DNA of 28,007 bases, taken from assembly GCA_002392655.1 (NCBI GenBank), contig DGHK01000034.1:1-28007 (forward strand), given 5' to 3'. Source of the DNA: Lachnospiraceae bacterium UBA3850. GTDB lineage: Bacteria; Bacillota; Clostridia; Lachnospirales; Lachnospiraceae. The notes below the pieces were generated by a model that worked only from the letters and a program-made list of their open reading frames with translations, was not told the origin of the DNA and ran no database searches. A program made the position numbers and the translations under genes. Each line of letters begins with the position of its first letter. Positions within the stretch are counted from its first letter, which is position 1. This document shows, piece after piece, positions 14,981 to 22,512 of this stretch.

Positions 14981-15006
14981 GAATATATGTGATGTGTGGA
15001 AAAGCA

Positions 15007-15108
15007 GGTAGAGTACTCGGCTTGCGCCTTGGTTACTGCGTAACCAAGCAATCCTGCACGATGTGCAGTCTTGATTCTGCTACGCAGAATGCGTGCGACT
15101 ACGTCGCA
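15007..15108. repeat. tRNA-like fragment followed by four triloop hairpins
   Basis: GGTAGAGTACTCGGCT (about 15007-15022) matches the D-arm and anticodon stem start of tRNA-Asn (GGTAGAGCACTCGGCT, 14717-14732) with one change. Then come four perfect hairpins with 3-base loops: CTTGGTTAC/GTAACCAAG (15028-15048), CTGCAC/GTGCAG (15054-15068), ATTCTGC/GCAGAAT (15074-15090) and TGCGAC/GTCGCA (15094-15108). Confidence 0.75.
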
Positions 15109-15150
15109 TCCCAAGGAATTCGTCAGCCTTCTTTCAGTTTATGAAGCTTC

Positions 15151-15336
15151 AAGGCCATAAAAAACCGGTTTTTCTTCAAAATTATGGCCTTTTCTTCTTA
15201 AAAATCCCCTAATTTGACTTGTTTTGAAATTTCAAAGCCATAAAACTCTGAAATTATCTCAGAATTATGGCCATTTTTCGTGTTTATCCCTTAACACAGG
15301 CCATAATATCAGATTTTTTTACTAAAATTATGGCCT
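15151..15336. repeat. Three TTATGGCC inverted-repeat hairpins
   Basis: AAGGCCATAA (15151-15160)/TTATGGCCTT (15182-15191); GCCATAA (15237-15243)/TTATGGC (15265-15271); AGGCCATAAT (15298-15307)/ATTATGGCCT (15327-15336). All three are followed or enclosed by T- or A-rich runs, so one or more may terminate corA from the minus strand. No gene is seen in 14,981-15,453. Confidence 0.75.
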
Positions 15337-15340
15337 TGAA

Positions 15341-15450
15341 CCAGCGAGTCCAATTTTGAACCAGCGAGTCCAATTTTGAACCAGCGAGTCCAATTCTAAA
15401 CCAGCGAGTCCAATTCTGAACCAGCGAGTCCAATTCCGAACCAGCGAGTC
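15341..15450. repeat. 20-bp tandem repeat downstream of corA
   Basis: Five full units of CCAGCGAGTCCAATTYTRAA start at 15341, 15361, 15381, 15401 and 15421, with a sixth half unit (CCAGCGAGTC) at 15441-15450. It stops three bases from the corA stop codon. Variation is limited to the last six positions. Confidence 0.95.
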
Positions 15451-15453
15451 TGG

Positions 15454-16377
15454 CTACAACCACTTCTTTTTCTTAAAGAAGATTAAGCTTCCGATTACAA
15501 TTAGGAGGCTTACTACGATGACTGCAGGGTAGCCCCATGGGGAGGTGAGTGCAGGCATGTTGTAGAAGTTCATTCCGTACCAGCCTGTGATTAGTGTCAG
15601 AGGCATGAAGATGGTCGTTACGACTGTGAGTAGTGTCATGATACGGTTCTGCTTAACTTCCATCTGTGTGTGATAGAGGTCTCGGACCTGCATGGTGTAA
15701 TCCTTAAGGGATGTTGCGGTGTCGTGAAGTCTGGTCATTCTGTCGGTGAACAGGCCGAAGTATCTGACATTTTCAGCCTTGAAGAAGCTGTTTTCGTTTT
15801 CTTCGAATTCTTGTCCCAGATCTATCAACTGTTCGTAGTGAATTCTGAGATCACGTATGTCGCCTCGGATTTCGTTTACTCTGCTCAGATCAGCTTCTAC
15901 TGCGTCCTTAAGTATCTCGTCCTCTATCTGGTCGAGTTCTTTTTCGTATTTTTCAAGGATGTTTAGGTCACGGGCGATTATAAGCTCGAGAAAGTCATAT
16001 ATAAAACGTTCCATGCTTGGCATCTTCCATTTCTTGGAAACTGAGATGCGATGAACCATTCTCTCTACCACACCTGTGGAGTCAATAAATACTATTCCTT
16101 TTTCGTCAAGTGCAAATGCGTATTTGTAATCTTTTCCTGTTATATCTCGTCGGCTTGGGATTGAGAAGGTTCCGGTCAGTGAATCAAAGTTAACCTCAGC
16201 CTTTGTACTGTGGATATCTGCTTCGTTTGTTTTGAGCTCCATATCAATTCCCATATCGAAACGGTTTTGTTCGCTCTTCCACTCTTCGGGTGTGACAATA
16301 GCAACATATTGGAATCCTGACTTAGTTATTTCGTCAGCACTACATGGAGTCAGTGCTTCTTTTATCAGATAATACAT
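15454..16377 (-). CDS. corA: CorA-family magnesium/divalent cation transporter
   Basis: A 307-residue inner-membrane channel subunit; CorA proteins form pentamers that admit Mg2+ (or Co2+/Ni2+). The long cytoplasmic N-terminal domain with coiled-coil character (about 120-245) is followed by two C-terminal helices. The signature YGMNF (GMN at 268-270) sits at the end of the first helix, and the chain ends in a basic KKKKWL tail. AAGGAG lies about eight bases before the start. Its promoter is at 16464-16492 on the minus strand, with an 85-base leader. Downstream lie 110 bp of tandem repeat and then hairpins. Confidence 0.93.
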   Translation of the reverse strand: MYYLIKEALTPCSADEITKSGFQYVAIVTPEEWKSEQNRFDMGIDMELKTNEADIHSTKAEVNFDSLTGTFSIPSRRDITGKDYKYAFALDEKGIVFIDSTGVVERMVHRISVSKKWKMPSMERFIYDFLELIIARDLNILEKYEKELDQIEDEILKDAVEADLSRVNEIRGDIRDLRIHYEQLIDLGQEFEENENSFFKAENVRYFGLFTDRMTRLHDTATSLKDYTMQVRDLYHTQMEVKQNRIMTLLTVVTTIFMPLTLITGWYGMNFYNMPALTSPWGYPAVIVVSLLIVIGSLIFFKKKKWL

Positions 16378-16463
16378 ATGGTTTCTCCTTGTCTTATACT
16401 TAATCTATCCAGTATTTTACTATCGCTGTTATGATATATTTTACGTACATCTCGTCGATTATT

Positions 16464-16492
16464 TTTATAACTTTTATGGATGGGATTGTCAA
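16464..16492 (-). promoter_or_regulatory. corA promoter
   Basis: On the minus strand, TTGACA (16492-16487), a 17-base spacer and TATAAA (16469-16464). Confidence 0.8.
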
Positions 16493-16569
16493 TACATTAT
16501 ATGCTTTTCAAAAGTAAATCGATGCTTCAAATTAAGCAAGTATGACATAATCATGACTAAGAACCTCGC

Positions 16570-16650
16570 TTGTATAAGTTAGCTAAGGTAGCTATAATGA
16601 ACCTTGGCATAAAAAAAAGGATTTCTGATACTTTGTAAATATGTTATAAT
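16570..16650 (+). promoter_or_regulatory. Two candidate promoters of the 16696 wall protein
   Basis: First: TTGTAT (16570-16575), 17-base spacer, TATAAT (16593-16598). Second: extended -10 TGTTATAAT (16642-16650) with no clear -35. The second is 45 bases from the start codon and the more likely of the two. Confidence 0.55.
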
Positions 16651-16695
16651 CTATCTACATACAAAAATATAAGAGAGAATCTTAAGGAGGGTGGT

Positions 16696-17868
16696 ATGAG
16701 TAACTTGTTGAAAAAGAGAAGTTTTAGAAGATGTATGGTAGCAACACTTTCGCTAATGCTCTTTGTTTCTATGGTTTTTGGAGGTGTTCCGGGAGTCGGT
16801 AAAGCAGCTGATGTTTATGCTGATGTTAATGACAGGTATGTTATTGCAATAGATGATGGTGGTGATACTTTTTATGAAAAGTGTACTCTTCATGAAGAGG
16901 ATTTCGATACGGACGGTAATTTAACTATAGAGTTTAGGGGTGCAGATGAAAATAATTATAACTTGTTTTATCAGATAGATGGTAAGGGAAAACCATATAT
17001 CAATTCGAATTCTTTTGAGCTGACAGATTCGTATTTTTATTTGACATATTTTATAATAAACAGAGAAAGATGTGTGAAGTGTGACTATAACGCTAAGGTG
17101 CTTACTGTTAATAAATCAGACTTTAAAAAGAAACAAGATGGTTTTTATGAAATGACTGTTGGTACGGCAGACACCTTTACAAATAATCAGTGGTATTTGG
17201 GAATCTGGTTTGACGAAAATGGAGAGAATACTTATGCTCCTCTAGGTTCGTGGAAGGGATCAGGTAACAGTCAGTGGTTTGAAGATACGTCAGGATGGTA
17301 TCCGGTTAGTCAGTGGATGCAGACTAACAAATACTACGAATCATTTAATGCATATGCTTATAAGAGCGAAGCTGCTCAGATGTCGGGAGGCTGGTCTGAT
17401 GATTATATGAATGTTGATCGTGCGTGGTTCTATTTTGATTCAAACGGATATGCAGTGCATGATGGATGGTATCAGATAGATGGCTACTGGTATTATTTTG
17501 ATAATTTCCTTTATGAGGCAGGCTGCTGGAGAGATGGATATTATATAGGATATGATGGTACTCAGACATATGAGTACACCGGTAGCTGGAAGAGTGATGG
17601 AACAGGATGGTGGTTTGAGGATACGTCCGGATGGTATCCTTCAAATCACAATCAGATCATAGATGGAAAAGTATATTATTTCAGAGAGGATGGTTATCTG
17701 GCAACTGATCAGTGGTTAGCTCCGGGGACAGACGGTAATCCGGGAGAGGCCGGAAATACATGGAGCGACTGGATTCATGTAGATTCTTCTGGTTTAATAG
17801 ATAAATTTGGCGAATATGATGAAAATGGAAATTGGAGTGAGCATGGAGATTGGAGAGAGTATCAATAG
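16696..17868 (+). CDS. Secreted wall-binding repeat protein
   Basis: A 390-residue exported protein. The signal peptide has an Arg/Lys-rich start (about residues 1-37, cleavage near GKA or VYA). A head domain of about 140 residues has no recognisable family. From about residue 185 there are divergent Trp/Tyr repeats: GSWKGSGNSQWFEDTSGWYP, WYQIDGYWYYFDN and GSWKSDGTGWWFEDTSGWYP. The same repeat type is seen in the three wall proteins at 689-5565, but this one lacks their shared promoter and closing module, and ends in an acidic DENGNWSEHGDW tail. AAGGAGGGTGG lies just before ATG 16696. A monocistronic terminator follows. Probably a cell-surface protein. Confidence 0.87.
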   Translation: MSNLLKKRSFRRCMVATLSLMLFVSMVFGGVPGVGKAADVYADVNDRYVIAIDDGGDTFYEKCTLHEEDFDTDGNLTIEFRGADENNYNLFYQIDGKGKPYINSNSFELTDSYFYLTYFIINRERCVKCDYNAKVLTVNKSDFKKKQDGFYEMTVGTADTFTNNQWYLGIWFDENGENTYAPLGSWKGSGNSQWFEDTSGWYPVSQWMQTNKYYESFNAYAYKSEAAQMSGGWSDDYMNVDRAWFYFDSNGYAVHDGWYQIDGYWYYFDNFLYEAGCWRDGYYIGYDGTQTYEYTGSWKSDGTGWWFEDTSGWYPSNHNQIIDGKVYYFREDGYLATDQWLAPGTDGNPGEAGNTWSDWIHVDSSGLIDKFGEYDENGNWSEHGDWREYQ

Positions 17869-17927
17869 ATTATCTATGAATAAATAAATTCAAGGAATTA
17901 AGTAAAGATTTCTGAGGAAGAATGAAA

Positions 17928-17970
17928 AGCCGGATTATGATCAGTTTATCATTATCCGGCTCTTTTCTTT
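17928..17970 (+). terminator. Terminator of the 16696 gene
   Basis: AGCCGGATTATGAT (17928-17941) pairs with ATCATTATCCGGCT (17948-17961) with one T-T mismatch, then CTTTTCTTT. Confidence 0.85.
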
Positions 17971-17979
17971 AATTCACTA

Positions 17980-18009
17980 TTGACAAATGGGGTGTAAATG
18001 AGTTATAAA
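17980..18009 (+). promoter_or_regulatory. Promoter of tRNA-Cys
   Basis: TTGACA (17980-17985), an 18-base spacer and TATAAA (18004-18009), 14 bases before the tRNA. Confidence 0.8.
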
Positions 18010-18023
18010 TTTATAGTGCTTTC

Positions 18024-18094
18024 GGCGACTTAGCCAAGTGGTAAGGCGTGGGACTGCAACTCCCTGATCGCTGGTTCGAATCCTGCAGTCGCCT
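18024..18094 (+). tRNA. tRNA-Cys (GCA)
   Basis: Acceptor GGCGACT (18024-18030) pairs with AGTCGCC (18087-18093); discriminator T18094. Anticodon GCA at 18056-18058 in loop CTGCAAC. T-arm GCTGGTTCGAATCCTGC. CCA is not encoded. Confidence 0.95.
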
Positions 18095-18099
18095 CACAT

Positions 18100-18138
18100 A
18101 AATCTATGTCTACATTTGTGGACATAGATTTTTTTTAT
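18100..18138 (+). terminator. Terminator of tRNA-Cys
   Basis: AAATCTATGTC (18100-18110) pairs with GACATAGATTT (18121-18131), followed by a T-run to 18136. Confidence 0.92.
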
Positions 18139-18157
18139 GAATTTAGTTACAAGCACA

Positions 18158-18166
18158 TGTTATAAT
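18158..18166 (+). promoter_or_regulatory. Extended -10 promoter of the 18201 gene
   Basis: TGTTATAAT, 34 bases before the start codon. No consensus -35 is visible. Confidence 0.5.
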
Positions 18167-18200
18167 GGGAAATGTATGATAATAGATACGGAGTAATAGA

Positions 18201-19142
18201 ATGGGAAATGTAGTAGAAGGAAGTCGGCGTTTTTATGAACAAAGGGTAGCCCCTATGATACGTAGCAGCTTTCCGGAATATGATAAAAAAATAGCGGTAG
18301 GTCTTGTAGGTGAAGGCTCGGACTGCTTCGGATACGATGATTTTATATCAAGAGATCATGATTTCGGAACGGGTGTATGTCTTTGGCTTACGGATGAGGA
18401 TTATAGAGAAATCGGACAACGTCTTTCTGAAGAGTATGAAAGGCTGGTAGACTCGGTTGAAGGAAATGGACTTACAGCACGTCTCAGATCACGCCGTGGT
18501 GTGATGACAATTCATGGCTTTTATTCGAGTATACTTGGGATAGACTTAGATACGGAGTCAGGAAGTATCAGCGAGGAGGATTGGAATAGGCTGGACCATA
18601 ACTGTCTTGCCACAGCGGTGAATGGTGTGGTATTTAGGGATGACTTGGGACAGTTCAGTAGATTCAGAAAGCGTCTTCTAGATTATTATCCTGATAAGAT
18701 ATGGAAGGAAAGAATAGTGAATGCTCTTCATAAGTTTTCTGCGGCGATGCAGGTAAACTATGCAAGGTGTATGTCGAGAGGAGACTATGTTGCAGCACGC
18801 CTTTGCCATATGGAAGGCCTTCAGTCTGCAATGGAGCTTTTCTTCCTGATGAAGAGACAGTATCCACCATATTATAAGTGGACGTTTCGAAGGCTGTCAG
18901 AGCTGGATAAAGATGGTAGATATGCAAAGCTTATAAGCACATTTTCAGATGCAGTAGGTGATAAATCGGTCTGGGAGGGTAAGACATATTCACCTACATA
19001 TATCAATCTCTCCGATCCGATAGTTCTATATGCGGAGCGACTTGCGGAGCAAATTGTCGAGATGCTTCGTGAAAATGGACTCACAGAGGGTATCAATCCG
19101 TATCTTGAGAAGTATGTGGATGAGATACTAGAGGATATGTGA
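18201..19142 (+). CDS. DUF4037 nucleotidyltransferase-fold protein
   Basis: A 313-residue soluble protein. The N-terminal region has a nucleotidyltransferase-like active-site pattern, GEGSDCFGYDD (37-47) followed by SRDHDFG (50-56), with the paired acidic residues needed for metal binding. The C-terminal half is helical and matches the DUF4037 layout. The family's substrate is not established; such proteins sit among the minimal nucleotidyltransferases that modify RNA, antibiotics or proteins. GGAG about eight bases upstream supports ATG 18201. It is monocistronic, placed between tRNA-Cys and the convergent aroA operon. Confidence 0.85.
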   Translation: MGNVVEGSRRFYEQRVAPMIRSSFPEYDKKIAVGLVGEGSDCFGYDDFISRDHDFGTGVCLWLTDEDYREIGQRLSEEYERLVDSVEGNGLTARLRSRRGVMTIHGFYSSILGIDLDTESGSISEEDWNRLDHNCLATAVNGVVFRDDLGQFSRFRKRLLDYYPDKIWKERIVNALHKFSAAMQVNYARCMSRGDYVAARLCHMEGLQSAMELFFLMKRQYPPYYKWTFRRLSELDKDGRYAKLISTFSDAVGDKSVWEGKTYSPTYINLSDPIVLYAERLAEQIVEMLRENGLTEGINPYLEKYVDEILEDM

Positions 19143-19160
19143 GACGTAGTATGGAACATA

Positions 19161-19198
19161 AAAAGTACTATGCCTGGATTACTAAGCATAGTACTTTT
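19161..19198. terminator. Bidirectional terminator overlapping the aroA 3' end
   Basis: AAAAGTACTATGC (19161-19173) pairs perfectly with GCATAGTACTTTT (19186-19198). The right arm encodes the last aroA residues on the minus strand (EKYYA). T-runs exist on both strands. Confidence 0.9.
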
Positions 19199-20513
19199 CA
19201 ATATATTCAAGAAATTCAGGGAAGGACTTTTTGATACATGATATATCATCAAGCTCAATCTCTGTTTTTAATATAGTCGCAATAAGGACAGCGCACATAG
19301 CCATTCGGTGGTCATTATATGATGATAGCCGGATGTTTTTTTTGTCTCCGAATAAGTCTGAGCTGATGTTGGAGATCGTTTCCTTTCCGGCGCTGTATCT
19401 GTAAACTGTCAGCGAATCTTCCGTTTCCTCTGTCTTTACTCCGATTTCCGCGAGCTGCTCCCTCACGGCCATTACTCTGTCGGACTCCTTGATTCTGAGT
19501 CTTGAGACGCCTGTAAATGTTATATCGTCGAAAACAAATGGTGCAACTGTTGCCATATAAGGTGTGATATCAGGGATGTCAGTACAGTCCCATACAATTC
19601 CTCTGGATGAGGCAGCTTTGCTACGTACATCATCAATCAGTTTCAGGTAGTCAACGATTGCTCTGTCACCCTGTTTTGAATCGGGACTTAGGTTTGTAAC
19701 CTCTATATCTGACCATTTCTTCATACAGAGAAGAAATGCTCCGTTGCTCCAGTCGCCTTCGACCTTGAAGTCACTCAGTATATCTTTTTTGTTTTTGTAT
19801 CTGTCACTCTGTTTCAGATATCCACCGGCCATCGGGTAGAAGGTTCTATCCTTAAACTCGGCCTCACAACCATACTTTTTAAGTACATCAAGAGTGAGAT
19901 CTATATAGTGAACAGATTTCATCTCACCGATTACATTTACAGAGCATAGTTCGTCAAAAAGAGTGAGAGCCATCAGAAGCCCTGATATGTATTGGGATGA
20001 TACACTGCCATCTATGGTATACTCGCCCGGAGTCATAGTGCCTTTCACTATGATGCTGCGTGTCGAGTCGTCCTTTTCGATGCATATACCATGTGGCTCG
20101 AGTGCAGCCTCCAGCTCACCTAAAGGTCTGTCGAAGAGACGTCCCTTTGTTTCAAAAATCAGCTTTTTAACACCGTGATGATTTCTCCCCATGCCGAGGC
20201 TATATGCAGCCGCAACAGGAATCATAAATCTGAGAGTTGAGCCACTTTCATTACATGGAAGATATACCACTTCGTCGACTGATTTTGAGGTGTTATATAA
20301 AGCGCTCAGCACAGACTTAGTTGCACGGATATCTTCGTTATCTCCTGGCAGAATTGTAAGATCCTTCAGTACTGTGTCACTGAAATCAGAAGCATCAGAA
20401 TCACCGGAATTCATTAGAAGAAATCGCACTATCAGCTCTCTGTGATAGATAGACTTTGAAGGTGGTGCCTCTATATTAAAATCTAAGGTTTTGTTTTTAC
20501 AATTAATAATCAT
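19182..20513 (-). CDS. aroA: 3-phosphoshikimate 1-carboxyvinyltransferase (EPSP synthase)
   Basis: A 443-residue shikimate-pathway enzyme joining shikimate-3-phosphate and phosphoenolpyruvate. Motifs in order: PPSKSIYHREL (Lys20, Ser21, Arg25), ESGSTLRF (shikimate site), GSVSSQYISGLL, the catalytic Asp region DIPDITPYMAT, RLRIKESDRV and NDHRMAM. Length is normal. It is the last gene of a minus-strand operon behind two small membrane proteins, 31 bases after the nearer one, with no other shikimate gene around. Its final codons are part of the terminator stem. Confidence 0.95.
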   Translation of the reverse strand: MIINCKNKTLDFNIEAPPSKSIYHRELIVRFLLMNSGDSDASDFSDTVLKDLTILPGDNEDIRATKSVLSALYNTSKSVDEVVYLPCNESGSTLRFMIPVAAAYSLGMGRNHHGVKKLIFETKGRLFDRPLGELEAALEPHGICIEKDDSTRSIIVKGTMTPGEYTIDGSVSSQYISGLLMALTLFDELCSVNVIGEMKSVHYIDLTLDVLKKYGCEAEFKDRTFYPMAGGYLKQSDRYKNKKDILSDFKVEGDWSNGAFLLCMKKWSDIEVTNLSPDSKQGDRAIVDYLKLIDDVRSKAASSRGIVWDCTDIPDITPYMATVAPFVFDDITFTGVSRLRIKESDRVMAVREQLAEIGVKTEETEDSLTVYRYSAGKETISNISSDLFGDKKNIRLSSYNDHRMAMCAVLIATILKTEIELDDISCIKKSFPEFLEYIEKYYA

Positions 20514-20544
20514 TTTATATATCTCTTATATCATTTATTAATAT

Positions 20545-21285
20545 CTATCTGTCGTTAAAATCTTCAGGAGTCGGAATTGCAGGGGTTTCTGTATTAGCAG
20601 AAACAGTGCTTTCAGTATTAGTAGAAACATTACTTTCTGCATATGGATCAACGCTGCTTGTTTTCATAAGCTTTTTCATGTCTCTGATTGAAATCAGTAT
20701 TAGAACGATTGATATGATAAAAATAACTGCTCCGACTACTGTCATGGTAACGCCCTGATTGAATTTACGTATCTGTATGTAGTATCTGCAGCCGAGCTCA
20801 TTTATTTCTTTGTCACTAAAGCCTATATTCTTCAGGTAATCACAGAAATAATTATAATCTTCGTCTTTCATTTCAACAACCTTGCCCTTGAAATGTACAA
20901 CTGTCTGAGTGCTGTCGACATCACCATTCAGCACCTTATAGGTTTCTTCGGTCTGCTTGTCGAGATCAGATACGACATCGGATACATTTGACAGGATTCC
21001 AGCGTAGCCACTTTGACCAACCGGAATTACATAACAATAGTCAACGGATTCAACGCTTCCGTTTCTTGTATGCTCTATCTCTTCGTATCGGCCGAGATTG
21101 AACTTTAAATCTCCTTCTATGATAGCGCCTTCTTCTAGCTGGCTTTCAGTCATAGTGCTGTAGTCAATTGGTTTTGTGTTGTCATCAATGATTTCCATAA
21201 CACCCAAAACTAGAAAAATCAGAGACATAGCAAAAATAAGCAGTGCTACATTAGCAAACCTGGTTTTCAGAAATAGTTTGATCAT
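20545..21285 (-). CDS. Membrane protein with external domain (DUF6709-like)
   Basis: A 246-residue protein with a membrane helix at about 13-32, an extracytoplasmic domain to about 180 (PIDYSTMTESQLEEGAIIEGDLKFNLGRYEE..., a conserved-looking acidic segment), and a second helix at about 185-205. The short cytoplasmic tail contains a repeat-like Ser/Thr stretch (SNVSTNTESTVSANTET). It looks like the proteins grouped as DUF6709 in Lachnospiraceae, whose role is unknown; that assignment is from memory. AGAGG lies upstream of the start. The start overlaps the 3' end of the 381-residue gene by 35 bases, so translation is probably coupled. Confidence 0.8.
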   Translation of the reverse strand: MIKLFLKTRFANVALLIFAMSLIFLVLGVMEIIDDNTKPIDYSTMTESQLEEGAIIEGDLKFNLGRYEEIEHTRNGSVESVDYCYVIPVGQSGYAGILSNVSDVVSDLDKQTEETYKVLNGDVDSTQTVVHFKGKVVEMKDEDYNYFCDYLKNIGFSDKEINELGCRYYIQIRKFNQGVTMTVVGAVIFIISIVLILISIRDMKKLMKTSSVDPYAESNVSTNTESTVSANTETPAIPTPEDFNDR

Positions 21286-22396
21286 TTATGTTTCCTCTAT
21301 TTAGATATTTGTTTCGACTTTCACGTACGGCAGACACCATCTCGTTGAAACGTCCGCCATCAGTAGCGGCGGCAAGTTCTTTTGAATAACCGCTATAGAA
21401 ATAAGGAGCTTTGTTATGCATCTCTGCAATTATCATAATTGCATCAGATTCATTCTTGACGTTAGCCATAATCTTGTTCTTATTATAATCCCACATAATA
21501 ATCTGATAGGATTTGGTGGATTTTGTTTTTACTCCGTAGGTTGTGTGCTGGGTTTCGGTAACGTGCATATATGCCCATATCAGTGAATCAAAAGGAACGA
21601 TTTTTATATTCACACTGTCATATATGACGACATGTTCATTTCCGATATAAGCATTGCCGATTACGCATGCATTTTCCATATCCTTCTCCAGCACTTCTTC
21701 AAGGATACCATATTTTTCCATTGCTTTTTTAAACTTTTTTTTGTGTGCTCCGAAGATGAATGAAAAAATCCCGTAGATGCCAAAAAAGAAGAAGAACACA
21801 GCAAACAGAAGAAACATGAGATCTGCTACGCTTAGTCTGCTGAAAATGAGTTTAAACGGTGTAGTTGTCATCAGATAGTAGTCAGATACTTCTATTTTTG
21901 GAGTATCGTCGGAGGTTATACCTATTCCCAGATATTGTTCCAGATAACTCTTCTGAGAAGCATCTAGCTTAACGAGATACCCCTTTCCCTTCAGATGTTT
22001 ATCAGATGATACGTCTCTGGTTCCCTTTAGAAAGTCAAGTGTATCCTGAGTTATCTGTTCAGCAGTATTCTTATCATCCTTATCCACGAAAATGCTAACA
22101 AAGTCCTCGTTATTATATGATGTGATATAGATAGCTCCGTCATTGTTATAGGAGTAATATCCGTAAAGTTTATTTATATCGTAGGTGTACCAGTCATCCT
22201 CGGATAACTCGGATAATGCAGTGCTTCCGAGATCCGGTTTGCTGCTGAATATATATCCAAACAAGTGGGATGTGCTGAGAATCAGATAAAAAAAAGAAAC
22301 GATTACCAGAAACAGACCGCCAATTACTCGGAATATAAATGTTTTCTTTCTCGATTCGGCGTATAATTCCTTCAAATTTAAGTCCCCCAATTGCAT
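21251..22396 (-). CDS. Two-helix membrane protein of unknown function
   Basis: A 381-residue protein with a helix at about 22-48, an extracytoplasmic domain of about 145 residues (SELSEDDWYTYDINKLYGYYSYNNDG...), a second helix at about 193-217, and a cytoplasmic domain of about 160 residues containing DSVNIKIVPFDSLIWAYMH. The helix-domain-helix layout and some phrasing (a long acidic external domain ending near the second helix) parallel its downstream partner, so they may act together. No catalytic motif is seen. It is first in the operon with aroA and is divergent from the polyphosphate phosphotransferase gene. Confidence 0.8.
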   Translation of the reverse strand: MQLGDLNLKELYAESRKKTFIFRVIGGLFLVIVSFFYLILSTSHLFGYIFSSKPDLGSTALSELSEDDWYTYDINKLYGYYSYNNDGAIYITSYNNEDFVSIFVDKDDKNTAEQITQDTLDFLKGTRDVSSDKHLKGKGYLVKLDASQKSYLEQYLGIGITSDDTPKIEVSDYYLMTTTPFKLIFSRLSVADLMFLLFAVFFFFFGIYGIFSFIFGAHKKKFKKAMEKYGILEEVLEKDMENACVIGNAYIGNEHVVIYDSVNIKIVPFDSLIWAYMHVTETQHTTYGVKTKSTKSYQIIMWDYNKNKIMANVKNESDAIMIIAEMHNKAPYFYSGYSKELAAATDGGRFNEMVSAVRESRNKYLNRGNINDQTISENQVC

Positions 22397-22409
22397 ATAT
22401 CTCCGGATA

Positions 22410-22438
22410 AATATATCAGAATGAAGTGATTATTACAA
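22410..22438 (-). promoter_or_regulatory. Promoter of the membrane protein-aroA operon
   Basis: On the minus strand, TTGTAA (22438-22433), a 17-base spacer and TATATT (22415-22410). Confidence 0.55.
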
Positions 22439-22458
22439 TAGATTATTCGCCTTAGGTT

Positions 22459-22467
22459 TGTTACAAT
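22459..22467 (+). promoter_or_regulatory. Promoter of the polyphosphate phosphotransferase gene
   Basis: Extended -10 TGTTACAAT, 45 bases before the start codon and divergent from the operon promoter at 22410-22438. Confidence 0.5.
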
Positions 22468-22512
22468 AAAAATAAGGTGTTTCAAGCAAAAAAAAATGGG
22501 GAGGATATGCTT

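Noticed and set aside
14714..14992. 92-codon ORF over tRNA-Asn and its tail
   Set aside because: It runs through the tRNA gene, the hairpins and the terminator, and its translation has no protein-like pattern.
14549..15450. CRISPR array (hairpins plus 20-bp units)
   Set aside because: The 20-bp units are contiguous without spacers, the hairpins differ in sequence, and there are no cas genes.
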